A stretch of 64,000 nucleotides of DNA from CAIMUS01 sp963708455 (GCA_963708455.1 CAVPSQ010000004.1:248001-312000), one strand, 5' to 3'. Shown: positions 17,124-25,430, counted from the stretch's first letter. The notes: generated from the sequence alone by a model not told the origin. Numbers and translations: made by a program.

Positions 17124-17900
17124 TCAGCCCTCCACGAAAAACTCGATTTCCAGCACGCCCTGGTCGTCGCGGCACTGGATTCCTGCGGCGCCGTGGCGGT
17201 GGGCGTAGGCCAGAATGGCGTCACGATAGGCCAGCGCCAGCAACTGGTTGAAGGCCTGTCGGCAGCGCAGACCCACGGTTTGCAGATGATCTTCCGCCTG
17301 CTGTGCCAGCGTCGCCTGACGCCCGGCCGCGCTCTGCTCCAGGGTCCGACGGGCGGCTGCTTCGGCCGCGGTCTGCAACTGGCCGGCCTGGATCGCCTCG
17401 GCCTGCTGCTGGGCCTGCTTGAGCTTTGCCTGCAAGGTTTGCTCCAGACTCTGGTCGACTGCGCTTTGCGCGTCCGCCCGGGCACGAGCCTCGTTCTGTT
17501 CGCCGTAGGCGTCATCGAAGTAGCGTCGCTCGGCGCTGGCGGCAAGAGTGTCCCGCAGTTCTCCTTGCAGCAGTGTCCGGGCGGTTCCCTGGGCGGTCAC
17601 CACGTCGGCCAGCGCAGCGACGATCTCCAATGCCTGTTCCTCCAAACGGTACAGGACATAGCCGCCGTCCACGTCGTGGCGGTAGCCTTGTGGCGTTTCC
17701 CGCCAGCCGGACGCACCGGCCGCCAGCCGCGCCTCCAGCGCCCGCAGTGCCGGAGTTCCCAGCCGGGAGGACAGCGCCTGCCGCAGGCGCGCCTCACCGA
17801 CCACGGCGGTGGCCAGTTCGACGCTGCGGGATACTTCCCGCTGCCAGGCGGCGGCGATGTCACGGGTGGCGGTCACGGTCACACGGCGTGGGTTGCACAT
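17124..17900 (-). CDS. Coiled-coil protein of the AAA/MoxR operon (258 aa)
   Basis: 258 residues, not recognised. It begins MCNPRRVTVTATRDIAAAW. The middle (about residues 120-205) is a long Gln/Ala-rich helical coiled coil (EQTLQAKLKQAQQQAEAIQA). The C-terminal ~55 residues end in VLEIEFFVEG, preceded by DDQG, giving a compact alpha/beta domain. No signal peptide or membrane segment. It is separated from the MoxR gene by 154 bp that contain heptamer repeats, so a second promoter or regulatory site may lie there. The downstream gene follows after one base. Confidence 0.68.
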   Translation of the reverse strand: MCNPRRVTVTATRDIAAAWQREVSRSVELATAVVGEARLRQALSSRLGTPALRALEARLAAGASGWRETPQGYRHDVDGGYVLYRLEEQALEIVAALADVVTAQGTARTLLQGELRDTLAASAERRYFDDAYGEQNEARARADAQSAVDQSLEQTLQAKLKQAQQQAEAIQAGQLQTAAEAAARRTLEQSAAGRQATLAQQAEDHLQTVGLRCRQAFNQLLALAYRDAILAYAHRHGAAGIQCRDDQGVLEIEFFVEG

Positions 17901-18000
17901 GGACGTTCTCCAGCAGACACACGAAGATTAAAACAAGTTTTGCAGCGTAGCCCAATCCATAAGATTACGCTACCGGCGCATCAGCCCGGCACTGGTCGTT

Positions 18001-18041
18001 AGTGGTTAGTGGTTAGTGGTTAGTGGTTAGTGGTTAGTGGC
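18001..18041. repeat. Heptamer tandem repeat between MoxR and the coiled-coil gene
   Basis: Five perfect copies of agtggtt (18001-18035) followed by an imperfect sixth, agtggct. It lies in the only sizeable gap inside the nine-gene operon. A change of copy number would alter spacing between MoxR and the next gene without touching a coding frame. Confidence 0.85.
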
Positions 18042-18054
18042 TGGTTTGCCGCCA

Positions 18055-19224
18055 TCAATTCTGCATGCGCTCCAGACGATTCAGATTCTCCTCAATCGCC
18101 GCCTCGATGCGCTGCCGCAGATCGGGGTTATCCCGATGATCTTTAAGCACTTCCCGCCGCAACCGGTTGAGCGCCATTAGATGCGCGCCCAGCGCCACTT
18201 CGGTGCGCACCGCCGGCGCCTGGGATTGCAGCACGGCGATATCTTCTACAATGTCGTCGGTGGAACGGCTCAACGCCAGCGCCGGGCCACCGGCTTCTGC
18301 CACGCGTGGCTGCACCACCGTGCGGGCGGCTGCCGCCTCTTCCGGACGGCTCCAGAAGTGATTCAGCGGCCATAAGTCCCGGGCGTCCGCCAGGCTGCCC
18401 TCCCGCAGCAGAGTCGCGCCGGCGATCAGTTTCATCCCCTTGACTACCCGGCGGTCGGACAATTCGATGCCCTCGGCGCGCAGTTCCCGCACCACGTTGG
18501 CATACAGTGGCTGAATCCGGCTCATGTCCACTTCGGCCAGGCGGTGGTGCAGCTCCAGCAGATCGTCGCTCTTGACGCCCGCCAACAGCCGCGCACTCTG
18601 CGCCGGCGCATGGGCTGCTTCCAGACGCTGCAATTCCAGTTGCCAGCCCTGGCTCAGGAGTTCCTCCAGCCGTCCATCGGGCACCAGCTCGAGCTGCAAG
18701 CGCAGCACGAAGCGGTCGGCGAAGGCCTGCAGCGAGGGATCGTCCGGCAGAGCGTTGGAGGCACCGATCAGACTGAGCAGCGGCGCCCGCTGGCGGATAG
18801 AGCCGTTGTAGAACACCCGCTCGTTGACCAGGGTCAACAGGGTGTTGAGGATGGCGCTGCTGCCTTGGAACACCTCATCCAGAAAGGCGATCTGTGCCTC
18901 TGGCAGCATACTCTCGGTGCGGATATGGAAAGTGCCCTGCTGAAAGGCTTGCAGATCCAGTGGACCGAACAGTTCCGAAGGTTCGGAAAAGCGGGTAAGC
19001 AGATAATGGAAGTGGCGCGCATCGACCAGTTCGGCGTAGCGGGTGACCAGCTCCGTTTTGGCGGTGCCCGGCGCGCCGATCAACAGTAGATGCTCCTGAC
19101 AGACGCTGGCCAGTATCAGCAGTTCCACCGCCATGTCACGGTCGACGAACAGATCGGTCAACAGGCGCTTGACGTGGTTCAGACGCTTGAGGGTGGCGAG
19201 GGTTTTATTATCCCAACTTAGCAT
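18055..19224 (-). CDS. MoxR-family AAA+ ATPase
   Basis: 389 residues. MoxR/RavA-clade AAA+ with Walker A GAPGTAKT (residues 50-57), Walker B QIAFLDEVFQG (Asp116-Glu117) and the sensor-1 region LLSLIGASNALPDDPSL. MoxR proteins act as chaperone-like ATPases that usually work with a von Willebrand A protein. The C-terminal ~130 residues carry an extended helical region (ALNRLRREVLKDHRDNPDLR), as in RavA. It starts 30 bases after the FtsH-like AAA gene on the same strand. The pairing of an FtsH-like AAA with MoxR suggests a ternary-type system; I see no vWA gene in the window. Confidence 0.87.
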   Translation of the reverse strand: MLSWDNKTLATLKRLNHVKRLLTDLFVDRDMAVELLILASVCQEHLLLIGAPGTAKTELVTRYAELVDARHFHYLLTRFSEPSELFGPLDLQAFQQGTFHIRTESMLPEAQIAFLDEVFQGSSAILNTLLTLVNERVFYNGSIRQRAPLLSLIGASNALPDDPSLQAFADRFVLRLQLELVPDGRLEELLSQGWQLELQRLEAAHAPAQSARLLAGVKSDDLLELHHRLAEVDMSRIQPLYANVVRELRAEGIELSDRRVVKGMKLIAGATLLREGSLADARDLWPLNHFWSRPEEAAAARTVVQPRVAEAGGPALALSRSTDDIVEDIAVLQSQAPAVRTEVALGAHLMALNRLRREVLKDHRDNPDLRQRIEAAIEENLNRLERMQN

Positions 19225-19254
19225 CGATACTCCTGGCGGGTCCCAGGCAAACCG

Positions 19255-21117
19255 TTATGGCGAGGGGGACGGTTGCAGACGCTGTTCCGCTATGCGCCGC
19301 AAGCGAGCGACCAGTTCCTCGAAGCGGGCGGCATCGGCAGCTCGCGGCGGGGTCTCGCAATGCAGCCCCACGCAAGCGTCCCGGAACAGGGAGCGGATTT
19401 CGTCGCCATTGCAGCCACTGGTGATCCCGGCGATCAACTCCAGCAGCCCGGCGGCCGCCTCTACCTGGAAATGGCGGGCATGCACGGCGGCGATGGCCCG
19501 GCGGGCCGCTACGTCCGGCAGGCCGATGGCGATGGCCTGAAAGCGGCTGGGACGCAGCAGAGCGGCGTCGATAATGTCCAGCCGGTTGGTGGTGCCGATC
19601 ACCAGCAGCGGCACGTCCGCCCGGAAGCCGTCCATCTCGGTGAGCATCTGCGCCACCACCGCATTGCCGGCGCGACTGCCGCCATCTTCACGGCCGCTGC
19701 GGTGGGCGGCGATGGCGTCGAATTCATCGAACACCAGCACCGCTGGCGCGTTGCGGCGAGCCTCGGCGAACAATTCGCGCACCTTGCGTTCGCTTTCGCC
19801 GACGTACATATCCATGATCTCCGGCCCCGACACCACCTGCACGGTGGCGTTGAGCCGGTTAGCGATGGCTTTGGCGAACAGGGTTTTGCCAGTGCCCGGC
19901 GGCCCGTGAAAGATGAAACCACGTGGGATCAGCTCGCGCCGCAGTCGTTCGTCGGGCAATTGATAGAAACCGGCCATCAGTTCGAGCGCCCGGTTCAATT
20001 CAGCCTTGACGTCTGGGTAACCGCCGATATCGTCAAAGCTTACGTCGGGCACCTCGAAATTGGCCGAGGTTTGCGCCTTGAAGGCACGGATCGCCTGATA
20101 CAGTTGTTCCATCGGCGCCGCAGCGGCGCCGGCGTGTTCCTTGACGGCGTAGGCGATGGCGTGGCGCAGTTGGATTGGATTCATGCCCGCCACGTTCTTG
20201 TACAGACCTTCGGGATTGAACGCGCTGAAGCAGGCCGCCTCGGCCACCGTGACCAGGGCTTCACCCGCCAGGCTTTCCCCGCCGTCGGGATAGATCACGC
20301 TGCGGGGCACGCCGCTGAGCAACACCCGCACCGCGAAGCGGGCCGCCAGCACTTCCGGTATTTCCAGAGAACGGTCGGCGAAAGCCAGCAGCAGGCAGTC
20401 GCTGGCGCTGTAGACCAGTTCGATAAATTCGCGGGTTTCGTTGGGAAGATTGGCATCCGAACCGCCAGCCAGCAGATCCAGGTGAGGGAGCACCAGGACA
20501 TCACCCTGTTTCAGGGCGTGCGCCAGTTCCTTAAGCTGCGCCAGTTGCCGTTGCCGCAGGCTGCGCGGCAGCAGTTCTTCGCCTTGCTCTTCCGCCGTGG
20601 TCAGCACGATGTCCCGCAGCCCCGCTTTGCGCGCCATGTCGCGCCACAGGTGTTCGACCACCAGCTTGTCGCAATAGACCAGCACCGACAGGTGGCTGCG
20701 CAGGAACGAGGCGACCCGGTCGATTTCCCGGCTGTAGGCCAGACGCACTGCTTCGCCACCGCTCAGCGTCGCCGGATGGGAACGAGCGCCGGCAGCGGCC
20801 GGCACCGCTGCCGGCGGAGGGGCAGAAGCAACGGGTTCGGGTTGTCTGGCGGGCGTCGCTGCCGGTTGTTCCCGTTGCACGCCGAGCGTCAGCCCCGGTG
20901 GGCGATACAGGCTGCAATCCGGACCGGCTTCGACGGCGGTGACCAGCAACTGGCTGAGGGGTTTTTGCAGCAGGGCGGCGGGTAGCGGTTCGGTGCTCAG
21001 CGCCGGCGCGCGCTGCAACAGTTGCGCCAGCGTCAGCGCCTCGTCGTCGTACAGAGCCGCCTCGAAATCTTCCAGCGGACACAGCGGCGCCAGCCGGATG
21101 AGCGGGCGTTTACTCAT
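19255..21117 (-). CDS. FtsH-like AAA ATPase with degenerate N-terminal AAA-like half, no protease domain
   Basis: 620 residues. The C-terminal half is a classical AAA module close to FtsH/Cdc48: FDDIGGYPDVKAEL, Walker A GPPGTGKT near residue 402, Walker B VLVFDEFDAI near 460, the second region of homology TTNRLDIIDAALLRPSRF, and a lid domain. There is no HEXXH motif, so it is not an FtsH protease. The N-terminal half (about residues 130-290) looks like a decayed AAA fold: a strand VLVLPHLDLLAGG where Walker B would be, and FADRSLEIPEVLAARF where sensor 1/SRH would be, with no P-loop. A Pro/Ala linker sits near residue 85-110. Its start overlaps the preceding gene (ATGA). Likely the unfoldase or motor of this operon. 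Confidence 0.85.
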   Translation of the reverse strand: MSKRPLIRLAPLCPLEDFEAALYDDEALTLAQLLQRAPALSTEPLPAALLQKPLSQLLVTAVEAGPDCSLYRPPGLTLGVQREQPAATPARQPEPVASAPPPAAVPAAAGARSHPATLSGGEAVRLAYSREIDRVASFLRSHLSVLVYCDKLVVEHLWRDMARKAGLRDIVLTTAEEQGEELLPRSLRQRQLAQLKELAHALKQGDVLVLPHLDLLAGGSDANLPNETREFIELVYSASDCLLLAFADRSLEIPEVLAARFAVRVLLSGVPRSVIYPDGGESLAGEALVTVAEAACFSAFNPEGLYKNVAGMNPIQLRHAIAYAVKEHAGAAAAPMEQLYQAIRAFKAQTSANFEVPDVSFDDIGGYPDVKAELNRALELMAGFYQLPDERLRRELIPRGFIFHGPPGTGKTLFAKAIANRLNATVQVVSGPEIMDMYVGESERKVRELFAEARRNAPAVLVFDEFDAIAAHRSGREDGGSRAGNAVVAQMLTEMDGFRADVPLLVIGTTNRLDIIDAALLRPSRFQAIAIGLPDVAARRAIAAVHARHFQVEAAAGLLELIAGITSGCNGDEIRSLFRDACVGLHCETPPRAADAARFEELVARLRRIAEQRLQPSPSP

Positions 21118-21992
21118 GCCCGCGCTGCGCCCAGCCGCTGTGCCAGGCGGTACAGCGCCAGTCCTTCGCGATAGTCATAGCCCAGATACCGGCGGGCACG
21201 CAGCGCCTCGGGATGGCTACGCTGCAAGGCCCACAGCGGCGCCCACCAGTCCGCCACAGTCAAGGCGTCGCGCAGGCGGGATGCAGCGACAGCGCGGGCG
21301 TCCAGGATCACGGCGCGGGCGTTACGCACTTGTTCCAGGGCAGGTTCGGCATAATGAATCAGCATGGCTTCATAGACATCCACTACAAAGGCGGCGCCCG
21401 CTTCTCCGCTCAGTCGCAGTCGTTCCAGTAGCTCAGCGCGCCAGCGGCGGATATCGGGGTCTGCAACCGGTTCAGCCAGGGCGAGTTGCAGCAGCCGGCG
21501 GCTGGCGGCCTGGTCGAGCAGGTCGGCTGCGAACTGTACCAGATCGGCGCGCTGCTGCTCAGGGGGAGCGGCCAGCAACGCGGTGCAGGGCGACGCCCGC
21601 AAGCACAGTTCGTATAAATCTAGGGTCTGTGCGCCCTGTCCGGTCAGCAACGCCAGCGCCGGCCCCGCCAAACCGTGACGGGCGATCCATTGACTGGAGC
21701 CGTGCGCCAGGGGAACCGCCTGCAGCAGCAGGCGGGCTGACGCCGGTAGGTGCAGGGCGCCCAGCGCGGCGGCCAGCACCGCTTCGCCGGCGCTGAGCCG
21801 ATCCTGTACCCAGGTGGCGGGCAGCCGCAGGCGGGCGGCGGTCACCGCAGCCAGTTGTCCCAGCGCCGCTGTAAGCGCAGCGGACGGTCTGGCCAGGGCC
21901 TGGACATCCAACAGGTCGCCACGCGGCGGTACGCCAGCGGCGCTGTTCAGGGCCCAGTCGATGACGCGCATGGCGGTATCGGTGGCGCTCAT
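21114..21992 (-). CDS. Uncharacterised protein opening the AAA/MoxR operon (292 aa)
   Basis: 292 residues, predicted all-helical, Ala/Leu-rich, without signal or membrane segments. Not recognised. Segments of note are AEAVLAAALGALHLPASARL-like helices in the first third, VDVYEAMLIHYAEPALEQVR, and a C-terminal RRYLGYDYREGLALYRLAQR. It overlaps the AAA gene by 4 bp, so it belongs to the operon. The start at 21992 is the first of the operon, and the upstream region runs into a dispersed repeat at 22066. It could be an adaptor or effector for the AAA protein. Confidence 0.65.
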   Translation of the reverse strand: MSATDTAMRVIDWALNSAAGVPPRGDLLDVQALARPSAALTAALGQLAAVTAARLRLPATWVQDRLSAGEAVLAAALGALHLPASARLLLQAVPLAHGSSQWIARHGLAGPALALLTGQGAQTLDLYELCLRASPCTALLAAPPEQQRADLVQFAADLLDQAASRRLLQLALAEPVADPDIRRWRAELLERLRLSGEAGAAFVVDVYEAMLIHYAEPALEQVRNARAVILDARAVAASRLRDALTVADWWAPLWALQRSHPEALRARRYLGYDYREGLALYRLAQRLGAARA

Positions 21993-22065
21993 AAGCTAAC
22001 CATCGGGAGGGGGGTTCATGGCTAATGCCTGGCAAGCATATATAACTTTTAGTGCTAGTTTATAG

Positions 22066-22131
22066 CTACCCAAGTAAGGTGGGACGATCCCGATCCTGGG
22101 AGCGCTGGCATCCTCGCCGGCCCTTTGCAGT
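22066..22131. repeat. Family A MITE-like repeat, partial inverted copy
   Basis: Begins gctacccaagtaaggtggga and contains cctgggagcgctggcatcct then cgccggccctttgcagtc. These are the reverse complements of blocks in the copies at 6356 and 46339. It supplies the stop of the truncated methylase reading frame, so the repeat marks the 3' breakpoint of that gene. Confidence 0.7.
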
Positions 22132-22710
22132 CACAGTGCACAGTGTCGGGGCAGTGCGATCAGCTCCTTGCAGGTCTTCGCGAGCAGCAGTATCTTCACG
22201 TTCCAGGTGATGATGCCGGACGTAGGGCGGGTTGGCGAGGACCAAGTTAGGCTCGACCGGGCAGCCGCTGCTGGCGACGATGCGGGTAAAGTCGCCGCGC
22301 ACCACATCAAGACCCGCCTCCGCCCACAGGTCACGTGCGGCATCGTAGAAGCCGGAATCAAGTTCCACACCAACGGCGCTTTCGATCCGCCCGGGGCCGA
22401 AGACTGCGAGCGCGGCGGAGTAAAAACTGCCGGTACCGATGGCGGGGTCGGCGAAACGGATCGCGCGGAGGTGGTGGCCGGCGACGGATTTGACGTAGTG
22501 GGCGATCTCGATTGCGAGCGCGTTGGGAGTCGCAAACTGACCGAGGCGGTTACGCTCGGCATCCGACCGCCCCGCATCGAGCGCCGCCTGAATGGCCTGT
22601 CGGCGGGTTTCAATCGAGCGCATGAACCACTGGTTGAACCGGTCAACAGAGGCCGCGATGTCGGCCTTCCAGAGGTACGGCTTATCAGCGTTGATCCGTC
22701 GAGTCTTCAT
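22066..22710 (-). pseudogene. Restriction-modification remnant: XamI-like head joined to N6-adenine methylase piece
   Basis: The frame from 22710 begins MKTRRINADKPYLWKADIAA and then SVDRFNQWFMR, which resembles the start of XamI-type restriction endonucleases (recall, moderate certainty). It runs straight into SIETRRQAIQAALDAGRSDA and LGQFATPNALA, an Eco57I-like N6-adenine methyltransferase with motif I FADPAIGTGSF and motif IV NPPY. The methylase ends just after motif IV, where frame is lost near 22150 and a family A repeat begins, so the target-recognition half is missing. It therefore looks like a deletion-fused, inactive R-M remnant on the minus strand. Confidence 0.65.
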
Positions 22711-22769
22711 GAGATCCCAGTCGTTCACGGCCACTTGGCGTTCCCGTGTCGCGGTCGCTGTCCTGGGGC

Positions 22770-22828
22770 GCCTGACGTAAAGCTCAGCGGCGGGGCGTAG
22801 TGGAGTCCGCTGAAGCGACATGTTATGA
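22770..22828 (-). other. attC-like integron recombination site
   Basis: Read on the minus strand: TCATAAC at one end, then ATGTCGCTTCAGCGGAC, a short spacer, CCGCTGAGC, and GTCAGGC at the other end, 59 bases in all. The inner arms GCTTCAGCGG and CCGCTGAGC pair with one bulged T, as in attC sites. The outer boxes match RYYYAAC at 5/7 and GTTRRRY at 6/7. The stop codon of the 22823-23188 gene lies inside the first box, the normal arrangement for a cassette gene. Only one site was found, and no integrase is in the window. Confidence 0.5.
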
Positions 22829-23188
22829 GCTTTTAGGTTTCAGATCTGGTAGGCAGTCTACAAAGTCCATTTGGATCTTTGGGATTTTACCTGATTGATT
22901 TCTATCGCCAGAGAGAATAACCAGAAGCATACCGACCATGGTTGACACCCCATTTGAAGCTTTGATTACCTGAGAAAGTAACGGCAAAGGATAGCCTTTG
23001 CTATGTCGATTTACTGCATGAATGCCACCGTGGACATATGAACTCAATGGTTTCCAGGAATACTCTTTGAACTCAAGCAATGAATTCATAGCCTCAACTG
23101 GAGCCTTTCCATGTAGTTGATTAAGCATTTCACTCAACATAGGAAGCTTATCTGCCATTTTGGCACTTTCCTGGTTAAGCTCACTCAT
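22823..23188 (-). CDS. Hypothetical protein, possible cassette gene (121 aa)
   Basis: 121 residues, lower GC than its surroundings (Lys/Met/Ser-rich), which points to transfer. The segment WKPLSSYVHGGIHAVNRHSK followed by GYPLPLLSQVIKASN resembles small uncharacterised phage/cassette proteins (DUF6988-like, low certainty). The N-terminal region is probably shortened: the frame upstream of the ATG closes after 13 codons. The stop codon sits in the attC-like site at 22770-22828. No signal peptide; one hydrophobic stretch (VSTMVGMLLVIL). Confidence 0.6.
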   Translation of the reverse strand: MSELNQESAKMADKLPMLSEMLNQLHGKAPVEAMNSLLEFKEYSWKPLSSYVHGGIHAVNRHSKGYPLPLLSQVIKASNGVSTMVGMLLVILSGDRNQSGKIPKIQMDFVDCLPDLKPKSS

Positions 23189-23329
23189 TAGCTTTGTTAC
23201 AGATAAGTCTGTAGAACATTGAAGTTATTGCTCATGACTCATAACAAGTGATTAGACAGCTTCCGCATATCTCTACCACAACCTACCATCCTCATCAAGC
23301 AGCAAATCTCGGTATCTCGGTCAGCTATA

Positions 23330-23484
23330 GCCTTAAGCCGGGACGCTTTGCAGGCTGACCGCAGAGGGGTTTACCTGGGAGCGCTGGCATCTTGCCCCGG
23401 CTGTTGACTGGCGCCGATGCCCTCAAGCCGGCGGGGACGCCGGCGCTCCCAGGGTCGAATTGTCTCGCCTTAAGTGGGTAGCCG
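23330..23484. repeat. Family A MITE-like repeat, divergent copy
   Basis: Starts agccttaagccgggac and ends gccttaagtgggtagcc. Inside are gcaggctgaccgcag and gacgccggcgctcccagg blocks shared with the 6356 and 46339 copies, plus an opposing cctgggagcgctggc that can pair with them. The rest of 23189-23561 holds no supported gene. Confidence 0.65.
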
Positions 23485-23561
23485 ATTCCCAAAAACTTCA
23501 GGTCTCAAAATGGACGCGGTTTAGGACCTCTCCATGCCCGTGATCAACTCCCGGAATTGAT

Positions 23562-23819
23562 TCAGTCCTTCTTGTCCTTGCCGAGCAGTGCCTTGTCGTC
23601 GTCCTTCTTGTCCCGATCGATACCCGCCTTGCGCTTGGCCGTGTCCGTGGCCGCTTCCTTTGCCGAGCAGCGTCCGCCGACACCGACGGTCGCCTTGGCG
23701 GCCGCGCTCTTGGCGGCCTTCTCGGCGGTGCAATCGGGGTCGAGGGGCCCGGCGATCGCGGTGGCCCCGATCAACGCCAGGGTCAGGCCGGATGTTGCAA
23801 TCAGTTGGGTGATGGTCAT
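23562..23819 (-). CDS. Small secreted Lys/Ala-rich protein
   Basis: 85 residues from the ATG at 23819. A clear signal peptide (MTITQLIATSGLTLALIGAT, cleavage after A-I-A-G or nearby) is followed by a mature part rich in Ala, Lys and Asp with two cysteines (PDCTAEKA and GGRCSAKE) that could form a disulfide. The tail is K-D-repeat-like (DRDKKDDDKALLGKDKKD). It lies 122 bases downstream of an arylsulfatase remnant on the same strand. Not recognised. Confidence 0.55.
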   Translation of the reverse strand: MTITQLIATSGLTLALIGATAIAGPLDPDCTAEKAAKSAAAKATVGVGGRCSAKEAATDTAKRKAGIDRDKKDDDKALLGKDKKD

Positions 23820-23941
23820 AGCGTAGTCCTCATTTAGGGAGTGGGTTGGGGTTGTGCGTTGACACTTCGGCGCCAACGCAGATAGGGAATCTAGATCGCG
23901 GCGGAGGTCAGAAAGCACCCGGCGGCTTGTCGTCCGTCTCC

Positions 23942-24379
23942 TCATTTCAGCTTGACGTCCACGGTCGTGATCTTCCCATCGAACGCGAACGGCCTCCGGT
24001 CGAAGTAATCGAGGGAGACCGGAGAGCCTAGATCGATGCCGACATCGGCGGTCTCGCTGGCGGTGAATGCAGCCGGCACGATGCGCTTGACCGTCGTGCG
24101 GGCGACTTCCTTGCCATCGACCGTGAGCACCACCTCCGCCGGCGCCCCGGGCTTGGCGATGGCGGTGTCCACCTCGATCTTGTGTTTGCCGGGTGCGAGC
24201 TTCTCATTCGTGCGGGCGGTGTAGCGCTCGATGATCATCATGTTGTACTCGTACACGAGCTGGCCCTGGTCCATGTACAGCGTCAGTCCACCGGAGGCGC
24301 CACCCAGCGCATAGAGCACGCCCGAAGCGTTCTCGCCGAGTTCGGCGTCGATCGTAACATGATTGTTCTCGCGGCCGAG
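23942..24379 (-). pseudogene. Arylsulfatase C-terminal remnant
   Basis: The open frame gives GENASGVLYALGGASGGLTL, then LVYEYNMMIIERYTA, VDTAIAKPGAPAEVVLTVDG and SPVSLDYFDRRPFAFDGKI. This is the C-terminal beta-sandwich of bacterial arylsulfatases, whose catalytic N-terminal domain with the C/S-x-P-x-R motif is missing. Similarity begins near 24379 and is lost upstream, so only ~145 of more than 500 residues remain. No intact start. Non-functional as a sulfatase. Confidence 0.75.
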
Positions 24380-24520
24380 TCTTGTAGATCGACATATAAG
24401 GGTGGGAAAAGCGCCAGCGTTGCCCGACCTTTCCCTGGTTCGGCGCGGTGCACGTCAGGCACAGGCATGCCTGATCTCTTAGCCTTGTGGTAAGATGATT
24501 CACATAGTATGGGTACCCAT

Positions 24521-24766
24521 ATGAAGACCACCGTAGAGATTGCTGATTCCCTTCTTGACCAGGCTCGTGAAATTGCTGCCAGAGAAAATACGACGCTACG
24601 CGCTCTGGTGGAAGCCGGGCTACGGCAGATTATTGTTGAACGGAAATGCCAACCTCAATTTCGGCTGCGCAATGCCAGCTTTGCTGGTAATGGCCTGCAA
24701 CCTGAATTTCGGGATACCGGCTGGGAACAGATCCGACAGTCCGCTTATGAGGATCGGGGCGGGTGA
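24521..24766 (+). CDS. vapB: VapB-type antitoxin
   Basis: 81 residues from the ATG at 24521 (an in-frame ATG at 24509 is possible). The N-terminal MKTTVEIADSLLDQAREIAA then TTLRALVEAGLRQII is a ribbon-helix-helix DNA-binding domain of the VapB type. The C-terminal part (FRDTGWEQIRQSAYEDRGG) would wrap the toxin. The stop overlaps the GTG of vapC by 4 bp. Likely autoregulated; the operator is not identified. Confidence 0.82.
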   Translation: MKTTVEIADSLLDQAREIAARENTTLRALVEAGLRQIIVERKCQPQFRLRNASFAGNGLQPEFRDTGWEQIRQSAYEDRGG

Positions 24767-25197
24767 TCGCGGTCGATACGAATATCCTGGTCTATGCCCA
24801 TCGGGCCGATTCTGAATGGCACGACCGCGCCGCAATTCGCCTCCGTGAGTTGGCGGAAGGACGTGCGCCTTGGGCGATTCCCTGGCCGTGTATTCACGAG
24901 TTCCTGGCTATCGTTACCCATCCGCGTATCTATAATCCTCCTACGCCGGTCGCCGTTGCCGTTGATCAGGTCGATGCCTGGCTTGAATCTCCCAGTTTAG
25001 TGCTGCTCATGGAAGCAGGGGGCTACTGGGGCGTATTGCGTGAAATCTTGGAAACCGGCCGAGTTGTCGGCCCCCGAATCCATGATGCGCGCATCGCCGC
25101 TCTGTGCCGTGTCCATGGAGTTCGGGAATTATGGACAGCCGATCGTGACTTTAGCCGCTTTCCCTCACTTTTCAGTCGCAATCCATTGGCTCAATAG
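24763..25197 (+). CDS. vapC: VapC-type PIN-domain toxin
   Basis: 144 residues from a GTG overlapping the antitoxin stop. PIN ribonuclease: the first acidic residue is in MIAVDTNILVYAHR (Asp5), a Glu lies in PCIHEFLAIVTHPRIY, and further acidic residues are in VGPRIHDARIAALC and ELWTADRDFSRFP. All four catalytic acids appear present, so the toxin should be active. Forms a complete VapBC module in the accessory island. Confidence 0.88.
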   Translation: MIAVDTNILVYAHRADSEWHDRAAIRLRELAEGRAPWAIPWPCIHEFLAIVTHPRIYNPPTPVAVAVDQVDAWLESPSLVLLMEAGGYWGVLREILETGRVVGPRIHDARIAALCRVHGVRELWTADRDFSRFPSLFSRNPLAQ

Positions 25198-25198
25198 T

Positions 25199-25276
25199 TC
25201 GTAGCCTGACATTTCCAAGGCTCCATCACGATCACGGTGCACGTCGGGCACATCCGGTGTCCGATCTACCGGGCTA
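25199..25276. repeat. Dispersed repeat, family B (long form)
   Basis: ttcgtagcctgacatttcca followed by aggctccatcacgat and a gtgcacgtcgggcac / tgtccgatctaccggg block. A nearly identical ~78-bp copy is at 36378-36456, directly upstream of another toxin-antitoxin operon. Short forms carrying the gtcgggcac-N4-tgtgcccga palindrome occur near 34355, 37160 and 37850, and a related block at 24425-24475. Confidence 0.8.
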
Positions 25277-25359
25277 CCGGGCTACTGTACCCGACTCGCG
25301 CTACACCCCTACGCGACCGATGTAGTTCGTGCCTCACCGCATCCTACGCGGGCTGACAT

Positions 25360-25391
25360 AGGGATACAGGGATACAGGGATACAGGGATAG
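25360..25391. repeat. 8-bp tandem repeat upstream of ParE-type operon
   Basis: Three copies of agggatac plus agggatag, 40 bases upstream of the antitoxin ATG. Could affect promoter spacing. Confidence 0.85.
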
Positions 25392-25430
25392 TAAGATAAC
25401 AATCAATTTACACCGAATTGAGGAGGTGTT

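Noticed and set aside
19273..20985. 570-codon open frame on the plus strand opposite the AAA gene
   Set aside because: Shadow of a GC-rich coding strand: His/Gly/Gln-rich composition, no motif, while the minus strand has intact AAA motifs.
14638..21992. A von Willebrand A partner for MoxR
   Set aside because: No D-x-S-x-S motif protein is seen in the operon or elsewhere in the window.
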